From Kumtagia sp963820075 (lineage in GTDB: Bacteria > Pseudomonadota > Alphaproteobacteria > Rhizobiales > Rhizobiaceae): a stretch of 64,000 bases of DNA. Within the stretch, counting starts at the first letter, position 1; each line of letters starts with the position of its first letter. The stretch lies in assembly GCA_963820075.1 (NCBI GenBank), contig CAWFYS010000008.1, forward strand, positions 124,001-188,000, written 5' to 3'. The translations under genes were made by a program, and so were the position numbers. The notes beneath the pieces were generated by a model. It saw only the letters and a list, made by a program, of their open reading frames with translations. It searched no databases and had not been told where the DNA came from. This document shows, one piece after another, positions 11,314 to 20,979 of the stretch.

Positions 11314-13423
11314 ATGCGCCCTGCACTCCTCGATCCGCTGTTCGTTCCGATCACCTCGCTCGACGGAGTCGGCCCAAAACTAGCCGGGCTGATCGAAAAG
11401 GTCGTGGCGGCCGACCTGTCGACGCGTTCGGCGCGCGCCGGCGACCTCCTGTTCGTCCTGCCCAACAGTGTCATCGATCGCCGCAACCGCCCGGGGATCG
11501 CATTCGCCGCGCAAGGGGCAATCGTCACGCTTGACCTGCGCGTCGACCGGCATCAGGCGCCGCCGCGCGGCAACCGCTCCATCCCCTATCGCGTCTTCGC
11601 CTTCGACGACACCGGTGAGATCGCGCTCACCTTCTTCCACGCCAATGCCTCCTGGCTCGAGCGCAGCCTGCCGGTCGGCGAGGATGTCGTCGTGAGCGGC
11701 CGCATGGAGTGGTTCAACGGCCGGCCGTCGATGGTCCACCCCGACCATATTGCGCTGGCGGGCAAGGCGGAAGGGCTGCCGCTCATCGAGCCCGTCTATC
11801 CGCTGACTGCGGGGCTGCATTCCAAGGTGCTGCGCCGCGCCATCGGCCAGGCGCTGTCGCGCGTTCCCGCACTGCCCGAATGGCAGGATGCGGACGTGAT
11901 CCAGCGGCAGACTTTTCCGAGTTTCACCGAGGCGCTGCGCGGCATCCACAACCCCGCCGACCCGATCGACGTGTCGCCGCAAGGCGCGGCATGGCGGCGG
12001 CTTGCCTATGACGAGATCCTTGCCGGACAGGTATCGCTGGCGCTGGTGCGCGCCAACGTCCGCAAGCTGGCGGGACGGCCGCTGGTGGGCGACGGGACCC
12101 GAATTGCGGCCCTTCGTGGCGCCCTGCCCTACCGGTTGACCGCTTCCCAGGAAAACGCGCTGGCCGAGATTGATGCCGATATGGCAAAGCCCGACCGGAT
12201 GCTGAGGCTGCTGCAGGGCGACGTAGGATCCGGCAAGACCGTCGTGGCCCTGCTCGCCATGGCGCGGGCGGTCGAGGCCGGCGGACAGGCCGCCCTCATG
12301 GCACCGACGGAAATCCTCGCCCGCCAGCATCGTGCAACCATCGGGCCGCTGGCGGAGAAGGCAGGACTGGCGGTTGCCCTGCTGACCGGCCGCGAGAAGG
12401 GCCGCGAGCGGGCGGCAATATTGCAGGCGCTCGAATCCGGCACCGCCGATATCGTGATCGGCACGCACGCGCTATTCCAGGAAAGCGTGCGATTTCACGA
12501 TCTGAGCCCTCGCCGTTGTCGACGAGCAACACCGCTTCGGCGTGCATCAGCGGCTGGCCATCACCGCCAAGGGCGACGCGCCGGACATGCTGGTGATGAC
12601 CGCCACGCCGATCCCCCGCACACTGGTGCTGACCGCCTTCGGCGACATGGATGTGTCGCGGCTGACCGAGAAACCGGCGGGACGGCAGCCGATCCGAACC
12701 GTTACTCTGCCCTTCGAACGCTTTGACGAACTGGTCGGCCGGATCGGCGACGCGCTTGCCGAGGGGCAAAAGGTTTACTGGATTTGTCCGCTCGTCGAAG
12801 AATCCGATGAAGTCGACGTGACCTCGGCGGAAGAACGGCATGCCGCCCTGGCACGGCTCTTCGGCGCACAAGTAGGACTGGTGCATGGCCGCATGTCCGG
12901 CCGCGACAAGGACGAGGCGATGCGCGCCTTCAAGGAGGGCGAAACGCGCCTGCTGGTCGCCACGACCGTGATCGAGGTCGGGGTCGACGTGCCCGATGCC
13001 ACGATCATCGTAATCGAGCACGCGGAACGTTTTGGTCTCGCGCAGTTGCACCAGCTACGCGGCCGCGTCGGCCGCGGGTCGAAGCCTTCCACTTGCGTGC
13101 TGCTCTACAAGCCGCCGCTCGGCGAGACGGCGGCGGGCCGGCTCTCCATCATGCGCGAGACCGAGGACGGGTTCCGCATCGCCGAGGAGGACCTGAAACT
13201 GCGCGGCGAAGGGGAATTGCTGGGCACGCGCCAGTCGGGAACGCCGGGCTTCCAGATCGCCCGGCTGGAATTCCATGCCGATCTTCTGGAAATCGCGCGC
13301 AGCGACGCGCGCCTGCTGCTTGCCCGTGACCCACGCCTGGAATCGGAGCGCGGTCAAGCGGTTCGCGCGCTGCTCTACCTGTTCGGGCGGGACGAGGCAG
13401 CGCGGCTGCTGCGGGCCGGCTGA
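11314..13423 (+). CDS. recG: ATP-dependent DNA helicase RecG (apparent frameshift near 12505)
   Basis: Branch-migration helicase that remodels stalled forks and Holliday junctions. The first frame (to about 12505) has the wedge/OB domain, GDVGSGKTVVALLAMARAVE (Walker A), APTEILARQH and IVIGTHALFQ. The second frame continues with VVDEQHRFGVHQRLAITAKG (motif II, DEQH), TATPIPRTL, the helicase C domain with GRMSGRDKDEAM, and QLHQLRGRVGRGSKPSTCVL. One extra base in the run reading GATCTGAGCCCTCGCC at about 12500-12515 puts the halves out of frame; removing it restores LALAVVDEQH and a protein of about 702 aa, the normal RecG length. Both halves are otherwise intact, so a sequence error is more likely than a true pseudogene. 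The 3' end overlaps the convergent DUF502 gene by 49 bp. Confidence 0.9.
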
Positions 13424-14136
13424 CCGATTTCTTCCACCGCGGGATTCGCGAACGCAACTTCGAGTGGCTCGCCTGTCGTGGTCACGACCTTGCGCTTGTA
13501 TTGCGGCGCCACAAGGCCGGCCGAAACGATCAGCTTGGCACCGTCCTCGATGCTCATGTCGAGCACTACGATCTCGGATTTGTAGACATACATCAGAAAG
13601 CCCGTGGTCGGATTGGGCGTGCAGGGCATGAACACCGCGATCAGCGGATCGCCGGGCTTGTCAAGCCTGGCGTTGATTTCGGTTTCCTTTTCGCCGGCGA
13701 CGAAAACCAGCGACCAGACCCCCTTGCGCGGGTATTCGACCAGACCAACCGTGCTGAACATCGTGGTCTTGTTGGACAGGACGGTCTCGAATATCTGTTT
13801 CAGCGCGCGATAGACGCCGCGCACCAGCGGCGTGCGGGCGACCAGACTCTCGCCGAAATGCACGATCGACCGCCCGATAATGTTGGCGGTCAGAAAACCG
13901 ATCAGCGTGATCAGGACGAGCGCCACGATCAGCCCGAAGCCGGGCACGGCGAACGGAAGATAGTTGTCCGGGTTGTAGGCGGACGGAAGGTACGGCTTCA
14001 CCCAGGAGTCCACCCATTGGATGAAACTCCAGGCGATGTAGGCCGTGATGGCGAGCGGCGCGCACACGACGACGCCTGTCAGGAAATAGTTGCGCAGCCG
14101 CGTCATGCCGGAAAGTGAAATCGGAGCGTCGCTCAT
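13375..14136 (-). CDS. DUF502 family membrane protein
   Basis: 253-aa integral membrane protein of the DUF502 family, of unknown function. Two transmembrane segments are visible: YFLTGVVVCAPLAITAYIAW near residue 20 and GFGLIVALVLITLIGFLTAN near residue 70. Family landmarks follow: RTPLVRGVYRALKQIFETVL, TVGLVEYPRKGVWSLVFVAG and FMPCTPNPTTGFLMYV. The C-terminal tail is low complexity, rich in Ser and Arg. It is convergent with recG, and their coding ends overlap by 49 bp. Between its start and the glmS stop lie about 130 bp with no clear signal. Confidence 0.9.
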   Translation of the reverse strand: MSDAPISLSGMTRLRNYFLTGVVVCAPLAITAYIAWSFIQWVDSWVKPYLPSAYNPDNYLPFAVPGFGLIVALVLITLIGFLTANIIGRSIVHFGESLVARTPLVRGVYRALKQIFETVLSNKTTMFSTVGLVEYPRKGVWSLVFVAGEKETEINARLDKPGDPLIAVFMPCTPNPTTGFLMYVYKSEIVVLDMSIEDGAKLIVSAGLVAPQYKRKVVTTTGEPLEVAFANPAVEEIGQPARSSRAASSRPNR

Positions 14137-14265
14137 CCAGGACCCTAGGAATTGTGCACCGCACCCGGATTAGAACACCCTTGGCGCGGCCGCACAATCG
14201 GCAATCGCGGCCGGCTGGCCAATCATCGTTCGACCCGATCGGCCCAGCGCCGTCGGCGGGTGGGT

Positions 14266-16090
14266 CTATTCGACGGTCACGGATTTGGCGAGGTTGCGCG
14301 GCTGATCGACGTCGGTACCCATGACGACGGCAGTGTGGTAGGCGAGCAACTGGATCGGCAGCGCATAGATGATCGGCGTGATGATCTCCGGCACATCCGG
14401 CAGCACGATCGTTTCCATGGCCTTTATCGAGGATTGTTCGGCACCCTTGCGGTCGGTGATCAGGATGATCTTGCCGCCGCGCGCCGCGACCTCCTGCATG
14501 TTGGACACGGTCTTTTCAAAGATGCGGTCATGCGGAGCAATCACGATCACCGGCATTTTCTCGTCTATCAGCGCGATCGGGCCGTGCTTCAGCTCGCCGG
14601 CAGCGTAGCCTTCGGCGTGAATGTAGGAAATTTCCTTGAGCTTCAGCGCGCCTTCCAGGGCGAGCGGATAGTTGGTGTCGCGGCCGAGATAAAGCACGTG
14701 GCGGTAATGCGCGAGCTCGAAGGCGACCTTCTCGATCTGCTGCTCCAGCTTGAGCACCTGGCTGGCATAGCGCGGCGCCTCCGCGAGCTGGCGCACCAGC
14801 ATTTTTTCCCTGTTCGGGCGAAATCACCCCGCGCTCGACGCCGGCGCGCACGGCCAGACAGGCAAGCACCGAGAGCTGGCAGGTAAAAGCCTTCGTGGAC
14901 GCCACGCCGATTTCTGGCCCGGCCAGAGTGGGCAGGGTGACGTCGGACTCCCGCGCGATCGTCGAGCCGCGCACATTGACGATGGCGCCGATAGGGATGC
15001 CTGCCTTGCGGCAATAGCGCAGCGAGGCCAGCGTATCGGCGGTCTCGCCGGACTGTGAGATGAAGAGCGCCGCGCTGTTCTTGACGATCGGCATTTCGCG
15101 ATAGCGGAATTCCGAGGCGATATCGATATCGACGGGCAGGCGAGCCAGCCGCTCGAACCAGTACTTTCCGATCAGGCCGCTGAGAAAGGCCGTGCCGCAG
15201 GCCGACACGGCGAGGCGGTCGAGCGTCTTGAAATCGAAGGGCAGGTCGAGCGCGCGCGTCGTGCCTTCAACGAAGTCGATATAATGCGCCAGCGTGTGCG
15301 AAATGACTTCCGGCTGCTCATGGATCTCCTTCTCCATGAAATGCCGGTGGTTGCCCTTGTCGACCATGAAGCTGGTGCCGAGCGACTGCTGCCGGTCGCG
15401 CCGAACCTCATTGCGGTCCATGTCGTAGATGGTCACCCTGTCGCGGCGCACCACCGCCCAGTCGCCATCCTCCAGATAGGTGATTTCGTTGGTGAAGGGA
15501 GCGAGCGCGATGGCGTCCGATCCGAGGAACATCTCGCCCTCGCCGTGGCCGATGGCCAGCGGAGGACCGTTGCGGGCGCCGATGATCAGGTCCTCGTCGC
15601 CGCTGAACATGATCGCGAGGGCAAAGGCGCCCTCGAGCCGTGTGAGCGCTCGGTGGGCCGCATCGACGGAGTTGGCGCCGCGAGCAATCTCGCGCGCGAT
15701 GAGATGCGCGACGACCTCGGTGTCGGTCTGCGAAGCGAAGGCGTAGCCGTCGGCCATCAGTTCGGCGCGCAATTCGGCGAAATTCTCGATGATGCCATTG
15801 TGGACGATCGCCACGCCGTTGGAGAAATGCGGGTGAGCGTTGGTTTCGTTCGGTACGCCGTGCGTGGCCCAGCGGGTATGGCCGATGCCGATGCGGCCGC
15901 CGAGCGGCTCCTCGCCAAGACGGCGTTCCAGGTTGATCAGCTTGCCTTGCGAGCGGCGGCGCGCCAGCGACCCGTTCTCGACCGTGGCGACGCCGGCCGA
16001 ATCATAGCCACGGTACTCCAGCCGCTTCAGAGCGTCGACGATGAGCGGCGCCACCGGCGTCTGCCCCACTATTGCGACGATGCCACACAT
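14266..16090 (-). CDS. glmS: Glutamine-fructose-6-phosphate aminotransferase GlmS (apparent frameshift near 14806)
   Basis: Makes glucosamine-6-phosphate from fructose-6-phosphate and glutamine, the first step to UDP-GlcNAc for peptidoglycan and LPS. MCGIVAIVGQTPVAPLIVDA gives the N-terminal nucleophile Cys2 and glutaminase domain; ISQSGETADTLASLRYCR and the AGPEIGVASTKAFTCQLSVL segment belong to the first SIS domain; the second SIS domain follows in the shifted frame (YIHAEGYAAGELKHGPIALI), ending DQPRNLAKSVTVE. One extra base near 14801-14812 (run reading CAGGGAAAAAATG on the coding strand) breaks the frame; removing it restores EQEKMLVRQLAEAPRYASQV and a 607-aa enzyme of normal length. GlmS is normally essential, so a sequence error is likely. 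It lies 153 bp downstream of glmU on the same strand. Confidence 0.93.
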
Positions 16091-16243
16091 CTCAAGAACC
16101 CCCGTTCCGCCTTCGATAATCCCCGCTTTCCTTAGGGGACGCCATTCAACGCACGATAATCAATTTCGGTGTCAGTCCATGACAGGCGCGCGTCCGGCTA
16201 AGCCTATCGGCGGGTCGATAAGCCCGTTGGACGCTTGTTTCTT

Positions 16244-17605
16244 CTACTTCTCGGCCTGCTGCTTCCTGGTCGAGGCCAGCCTTTCGCGCAGAATGCGGCC
16301 GCGCTCCGGCAGGATCTTCTGACGCGCGCGGCCAAACGCCAGGGCGTCGGCCGGAACGTCCTCCGTCACCACGCTGCCCGAGGCCACATAGGCTCCGTCG
16401 CCGACGCTGACCGGCGCCACCAGCGAAGAATTCGACCCGATGAAGGCGCCGCGGCCGATGTCGGTGACGTATTTGTTGAAGCCATCATAGTTGCAGGTGA
16501 TGGTGCCGGCCCCGATATTGGCGTCGGCTCCGACCCGCGCGTCGCCGATATAGGTCAGGTGGTTCACCTTGGCCCCTGCCTCGATCCTGGCCTTTTTCAC
16601 CTCGCAGAAATTGCCGACCTTCGCGCCCTCGCCGAGATCGGCGCCAGGGCGCAGGCGCGCGAACGGTCCGACGTGGCAGCCGGGTCCGATATCCGCCCCC
16701 TCTATGTGGCTGAAGGCGTGGATGATCGCGCCGGAGGCGACCTTCACGCCGGGACCGAAGAAGACGTTCGGTTCGAGATAGGCGCCTGCGTCGATCTCCG
16801 TATCGTGGGAGAAATAGACCGTTTCCGGGGCGACCAGCGTCACGCCGGCAAGCATCGCCTCGCGGCGGCGGCGGCGTTGCCAGACGGCTTCCGCCTCGGC
16901 GAGTTCGACCAGCGTATTGACGCCGAGGGTGCTTTCGAAAGGCGTTTCGGTTGCGGAAACCTTCAGGCCGGCCGCGCGGGCGATCGCGACGATGTCCGTC
17001 AGGTAGAACTCGCCCTTGGCATTGTCGTTCTCCACCTTGTCGAGGAGCGCCAGCGCATGGGCTCCGGAAATCGCCATCAGCCCGCTGTTGCAGAAATCGA
17101 TGAGGCGTTCGGCGGGCGAACAGTCCTTGTCTTCGCGGATTGCGACCAGAGCGCCATCCTGCTCGATCAGCCTGCCATAGCCCGCCGGCCTGTCGGTTCG
17201 AAAGCCGACCACGGATACCGCGCAGCCTTCGGCCAGCTTCGCCCGCGCCGCCGTCAGGGCACCGGCGTCGATCAGGGGAGTGTCGGCAAACATCACCAGC
17301 ACATCGTCAAAACCGCGCGCTATTGCCTCGCGAGCCGCCAGAACCGCGTGCCCGGTGCCCAAACGGGGCTCCTGCACGAACACTTCCGCTCCTGGGGCTG
17401 AGGCAGATGCAGCCTTGCGAACGGCACCGGCATTGTGGCCGACCACGATGGCGATGGTGTCCGCGCCGGCCCGGGAGGCGGCCTTGGCGACATGGGCCAG
17501 CATCGGCAGGCCTGCGATCCTGTGCAGCACTTTCGGGGTGGCGCTCTTCATGCGCGTGCCCTCGCCCGCTGCTAGAATAACCGACAGACAACTTCTCGAA
17601 GACAT
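16244..17605 (-). CDS. glmU: Bifunctional UDP-GlcNAc pyrophosphorylase / GlcN-1-P acetyltransferase GlmU
   Basis: 453-aa two-domain enzyme for the last two steps to UDP-GlcNAc. The N-terminal nucleotidyltransferase domain begins SCLSVILAAGEGTRMKS (GxGTRMxS-type loop with the catalytic Arg), followed by PKVLHRIAGLPMLAHV and GTGHAVLAARE. The C-terminal half is a left-handed beta-helix of hexapeptide repeats (VFFGPGVKVASGAIIHAFSH, VNHLTYIGDARVGADANIGA, GAFIGSNSSLVAPVSVGDGA), ending in the basic tail ILRERLASTRKQQAEK. The start at 17605 gives the standard N-terminus; an in-frame ATG at 17689 would add 28 atypical residues. It sits with glmS, so both ends of the amino-sugar pathway are adjacent and co-directional. 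Confidence 0.96.
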   Translation of the reverse strand: MSSRSCLSVILAAGEGTRMKSATPKVLHRIAGLPMLAHVAKAASRAGADTIAIVVGHNAGAVRKAASASAPGAEVFVQEPRLGTGHAVLAAREAIARGFDDVLVMFADTPLIDAGALTAARAKLAEGCAVSVVGFRTDRPAGYGRLIEQDGALVAIREDKDCSPAERLIDFCNSGLMAISGAHALALLDKVENDNAKGEFYLTDIVAIARAAGLKVSATETPFESTLGVNTLVELAEAEAVWQRRRRREAMLAGVTLVAPETVYFSHDTEIDAGAYLEPNVFFGPGVKVASGAIIHAFSHIEGADIGPGCHVGPFARLRPGADLGEGAKVGNFCEVKKARIEAGAKVNHLTYIGDARVGADANIGAGTITCNYDGFNKYVTDIGRGAFIGSNSSLVAPVSVGDGAYVASGSVVTEDVPADALAFGRARQKILPERGRILRERLASTRKQQAEK

Positions 17606-17681
17606 TCTGTTTGACTTCCGGGAAAAATGGCGGGCTGATTCTGGCGCTCTTCTAGCATCACGCGGAGATACTTCCAACGGC

Positions 17682-18428
17682 TCAGCCAAGCCGGCCGAGC
17701 AGCGGAAAAGTCTCCAGTAGCCAGTAAGACATGCTCTGCATGCCGCCGGTAATGAACAGGACGCCGGCGGCGACCAGCAACGCCCCGATCACCTTTTCCA
17801 CGCGCCCGAGATGGACACGAAAGCGACCGAGGAAGCGCATGAAGCTTCCTGAAAACAAAGCGGCGACGAGGAAGGGTATGCCGAGGCCAAGCGAATAGAC
17901 GGCAAGCAGCAGTGCCCCGCCTCCCACCGTCTCGCTGCCGCCGGCCAGCGTCAGGATCGGTCCCAGCACCGGCCCGATACAAGGTGTCCAGCCGAAGGCG
18001 AAGGCAAGTCCCATCGCATAGGCGCCAAGGGCGCTCGCGGGCTTGCCGCGCGTCTGGAAGCGCGCCTCGCGCGACAGGAACGGGATTCTGACAATGCCGA
18101 GGAAGTTCAAGCCCATCAGGATGATCGCGAGCCCGGCGGCGATGGCCAGCGGCTCCTGCCAGACCCGCAGCAGGCGGCCGATGGTCGAAGCGCCCGCGCC
18201 GAGCGCCACGAATACGGTCGAAAAGCCAAGCACGAAGGCGCCGGCGGTGAGCGCCAGCCTGCGGCGCGCCAGCGCCGGCGCCGCGGCTTGCTGCTCGCCG
18301 CGAAAATCCGCCACCGAAACACCCGCCATGTAGCACAGATAAGGCGGCACGAGCGGCAGAACGCAGGGCGAAAGGAAGGAGATCGCTCCCGCCCCGAGCG
18401 CCGTGAGGAAACCGACATCGATCGCCAT
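17682..18428 (-). CDS. ccdA: CcdA-type cytochrome c biogenesis / thiol-reduction membrane protein
   Basis: 248-aa polytopic membrane protein of the CcdA/DsbD-beta family, which moves electrons from cytoplasmic thioredoxin across the inner membrane to periplasmic thiol pathways, including cytochrome c maturation. Six hydrophobic helices are visible. The two redox cysteines sit in the expected motifs: SFLSPCVLPLVPPYLCYMAG in helix 1 and FGWTPCIGPVLGPILTLAGG in helix 4. The start MAIDVGFLTALGAG is used because the longer frame (to 18542) adds a non-homologous leader. It lies between glmU (76 bp) and the tRNA-Gly/tRNA-Tyr pair. Confidence 0.92.
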   Translation of the reverse strand: MAIDVGFLTALGAGAISFLSPCVLPLVPPYLCYMAGVSVADFRGEQQAAAPALARRRLALTAGAFVLGFSTVFVALGAGASTIGRLLRVWQEPLAIAAGLAIILMGLNFLGIVRIPFLSREARFQTRGKPASALGAYAMGLAFAFGWTPCIGPVLGPILTLAGGSETVGGGALLLAVYSLGLGIPFLVAALFSGSFMRFLGRFRVHLGRVEKVIGALLVAAGVLFITGGMQSMSYWLLETFPLLGRLG

Positions 18429-18660
18429 GCTTGAGGACCCTGTTCGACCGCCCGCATATAGCCGGCGGAACCGTTCGTCACCAATCACCTTGCCGTGGCG
18501 GATTGCCGCCGGCCGCGCCCTCATCCCAACGAGCACGGCCATTTGGTCTTGCCGGGCGTGCCAGGTGATTTTGCACTGAAAGAAGCGACACGGCAGGGAA
18601 ACGACGGTGGCGCGACCATGCGGCCTGCGCTCAAAAGAGCCGGGATTTCAGGTAGTTGGC

Positions 18661-18734
18661 TGGAGCGGGTGAAGGGAATCGAACCCTCGTATTCAGCTTG
18701 GAAGGCTGCTGCTCTACCATTGAGCTACACCCGC
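18661..18734 (-). tRNA. tRNA-Gly (UCC)
   Basis: Read on the minus strand, the 74-nt cloverleaf starts GCGGGTGTAGCTCAATGGTA and ends in CACCCGCTCCA with an encoded CCA. The acceptor stem GCGGGTG/CACCCGC is perfect. The anticodon loop CTTCCAA gives UCC. The T-arm contains GGTTCGATTCC. It is 29 bp from tRNA-Tyr on the same strand. Confidence 0.97.
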
Positions 18735-18763
18735 GCCACGTCTTCAGCACTCCGGACCGGCAG

Positions 18764-18848
18764 TGGTGGAGAGGGTTGGATTCGAACCAACGTAGGCAAA
18801 GCCAACGGATTTACAGTCCGTCCCCTTTAACCACTCGGGCACCTCTCC
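18764..18848 (-). tRNA. tRNA-Tyr (GUA)
   Basis: 85-nt class II tRNA on the minus strand with acceptor stem GGAGAGG/CCTCTCC, an encoded CCA end, the anticodon loop CTGTAAA (GUA), a long variable arm and the T-loop GGTTCGAATCC. Probably co-transcribed with the neighbouring tRNA-Gly. Confidence 0.97.
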
Positions 18849-19043
18849 CATCGCCGACGGAGTCTTGCAACGAGGCATTTTCGCCGATCTCGCGCCAGCA
18901 CCAGGACCGCTCCGAAATCCGCGAAGCGCCTTATGGCGGGAGCGGTTCACACTGTCAACCGCGGCGGCGCCGGCCGTGCTAATTTCGCCGCGCTGTTGGC
19001 GTCGCGGTATCCAAGCGTCCGTCCCGCGGCTATAGACACCAGG

Positions 19044-19892
19044 ATGAACGATCTCAAAAAGCCCCATACGCCCAAGGACACGCATTACGCGAAGCTCAGG
19101 CGCGCCTACCGCGACCAGAAGGCCGGCGGGCCGGTCGATCGGCCTCGCGCTGCCGTCCCGGCGGGCGAGTCCGATCCGCAGGGGCTGGTCCGGCTCTACG
19201 GCCTTCATACGGTGCGGGCGGCGCTCGACAATCCGCGCCGGAAAATCACAAGAATGCTGGTGACCCGCAACGCACTGGAACGGCTGAAGATCGCCGATCT
19301 TGCCGCACTGCCTTTTTTGTCCGAGATCGTGGAGCCAAAGGCGATCGACAGTATCACCGGCGGCGAGGCGGTGCATCAGGGTGTCGTCATCGAGGCCGAA
19401 CCGCTGAAGCCGAAGAGGCTCGACGCGTTGGGCGATGCCCGGCTGGTGGTGGTGCTGGACCAGGTGACGGATCCGCACAATGTCGGCGCCATCATGCGCT
19501 CGGCGGTCGCATTCGGCGCCGGAGCGTTGATCACCACCTCGCGCCACAGCCCCCACGAATCGGGAGTCCTGGCCAAGTCGGCCTCCGGCGCGCTGGAACA
19601 TATCGACCTGATCGAGGTCCGCAATCTGGCTGAAGCGCTGGCTGAACTGCACGGCGCCGGCTTCCAGACCGTCGGTCTCGATTCGGAGGGGGCCTCGGAA
19701 CTCGAAACCTCATTCTCGGGCGAGAAGATTGCCCTCGTGTTGGGCGCCGAGGGCAAGGGCCTGCGCCAGAGGACACGCGAAACGGTTACGTCCCTCGCAA
19801 GGCTGGAAATGCCGGGCGCCATCCGCTCGCTCAACGTATCAAACGCGGCGGCTATCGCGCTCTACGCGGCCAAGCGATTCCTGAAGACCTGA
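19044..19892 (+). CDS. rlmB: 23S rRNA (guanosine-2'-O)-methyltransferase, RlmB/TrmH (SpoU) family
   Basis: 282-aa SPOUT-class RNA methyltransferase that methylates a ribose 2'-OH, in RlmB's case G2251 of 23S rRNA. It has the N-terminal substrate-binding domain (LVRLYGLHTVRAALDNPRRK) and all three SpoU motifs: motif 1 DQVTDPHNVGAIMRSAVAFG with the catalytic Asn and Arg, motif 2 LVLGAEGKGLRQRTRE, and motif 3 GAIRSLNVSNAAAIALYAAK. The start ATG at 19044 follows AGG at a suitable distance; the in-frame extension to 18933 overlaps the region upstream of the tRNA genes and lacks family similarity. Convergent with garR, with 41 bp between the stops. Confidence 0.92.
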   Translation: MNDLKKPHTPKDTHYAKLRRAYRDQKAGGPVDRPRAAVPAGESDPQGLVRLYGLHTVRAALDNPRRKITRMLVTRNALERLKIADLAALPFLSEIVEPKAIDSITGGEAVHQGVVIEAEPLKPKRLDALGDARLVVVLDQVTDPHNVGAIMRSAVAFGAGALITTSRHSPHESGVLAKSASGALEHIDLIEVRNLAEALAELHGAGFQTVGLDSEGASELETSFSGEKIALVLGAEGKGLRQRTRETVTSLARLEMPGAIRSLNVSNAAAIALYAAKRFLKT

Positions 19893-19933
19893 TTGCGGGC
19901 AAGCACCCGGCACCATTCTCTTCCGGCCCTAGT

Positions 19934-20819
19934 TCAAGCCACCTCGTGCCCGGCCATGCGCTCCAGAGCACGCACGAGGGCGGAATGGTCCTCCTTGGCG
20001 CCGCCATTGGCGGCGCAGGAATTGAACAACTGCTGCGTCGTCGAGGTGTTGGGCAGCGATACGCCAAGCGACTTCGCGCCTTCCAGGGCAAGGTTGAGGT
20101 CTTTCTGGTGCAGCTCGATGCGGAAGCCCGGCGCAAAGCTGCGCTTGACCATGCGATCGCCGTGCACTTCCAGGATGCGCGAAGCGGCAAGGCCGCCCAT
20201 CAGCGCCTGCCGCACCTTGGCCGGATCGGCGCCGGCCTTCGAGGCAAAAACCAGCGCCTCGGCGACCGCCTCGATGGTCAGTGCCACCACGATCTGATTG
20301 GCGACCTTCGTCGTCTGGCCGACGCCATTGCCGCCGACCAGGGTAATGTTCTTGCCCATCTTCTCGAATACCGGCCTGGCGCGCTCGAAGGCCTGATCGG
20401 GGCCGCCGACCATGATCGTCAGCGACGCCGCCTTGGCGCCGACTTCTCCGCCTGAAACCGGAGCATCCAGATAGTCGCAGCCGAGCGCATTGATTTTCTC
20501 GGCGAACCTCTTCGTCTCGATCGGCGAGATCGAGCTCATGTCGATCACGAGCTTCCCTTCGGAAAGGCCTTCAGCCACACCGTTTTCGCCAAACAGCACG
20601 TCCGCCACCTGCGGCGTGTCCGGCACCATCGTGATGATGATATCGGCCGCCTCGGCGACGGCGGCATGACCGCGAGACGGTCTTCAATCCCTTGGCAAGC
20701 AGATCCGCCGGCGGCTTGCCGCGATGGTCGCTCGCCACAACCGCATAGCCAGCGTCCAGCAGATGTCCCGCCATCGGCGCGCCCATGATGCCCAGTCCGA
20801 TAAAGCCGATCTTTTCCAT
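19934..20819 (-). CDS. garR: 2-hydroxy-3-oxopropionate (tartronate semialdehyde) reductase (apparent frameshift near 20670)
   Basis: NAD(P)H-dependent beta-hydroxyacid dehydrogenase that reduces tartronate semialdehyde to D-glycerate, completing the glyoxylate carboligase route. The N-terminal Rossmann part MEKIGFIGLGIMGAPMAGHL (GLGIMG motif) is in one frame; the rest, from ITMVPDTPQVADVL onward, is in another. Later landmarks are DAPVSGGEVGAKAASLTIMV (substrate-binding motif) and GGNGVGQTTKVANQIVVALT with the catalytic Lys. One extra base between about 20664 and 20690 separates the halves; corrected length is about 294 aa, normal for GarR/GlxR. It sits downstream of hyi and gcl on the same strand. 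The break is probably a sequence error given two intact halves, but unlike glmS this gene is dispensable, so real decay is possible. Confidence 0.88.
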
Positions 20820-20979
20820 TTCCGTTTCCCTTTAAAGAAGGCACTCCCCGCCGGGCCACCTCCCTGCCAGCAGGCGAGGACAGCACGGCAATCAATACAT
20901 TGCCCGGCCGAAGTGGCCCATGGGGTCAAGGCGGGGGATGCCAAACCAGATATGCCGCAGGGCTCTTCCCTGCCGCGCT

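Noticed and set aside
18495..18830. Rightward ORF of 111 codons crossing the tRNA-Gly/tRNA-Tyr pair (VKGIEPSYSAWKAAALPLSY)
   Set aside because: It is the antisense of two tRNA genes; such translations recur in many genomes as spurious annotations.
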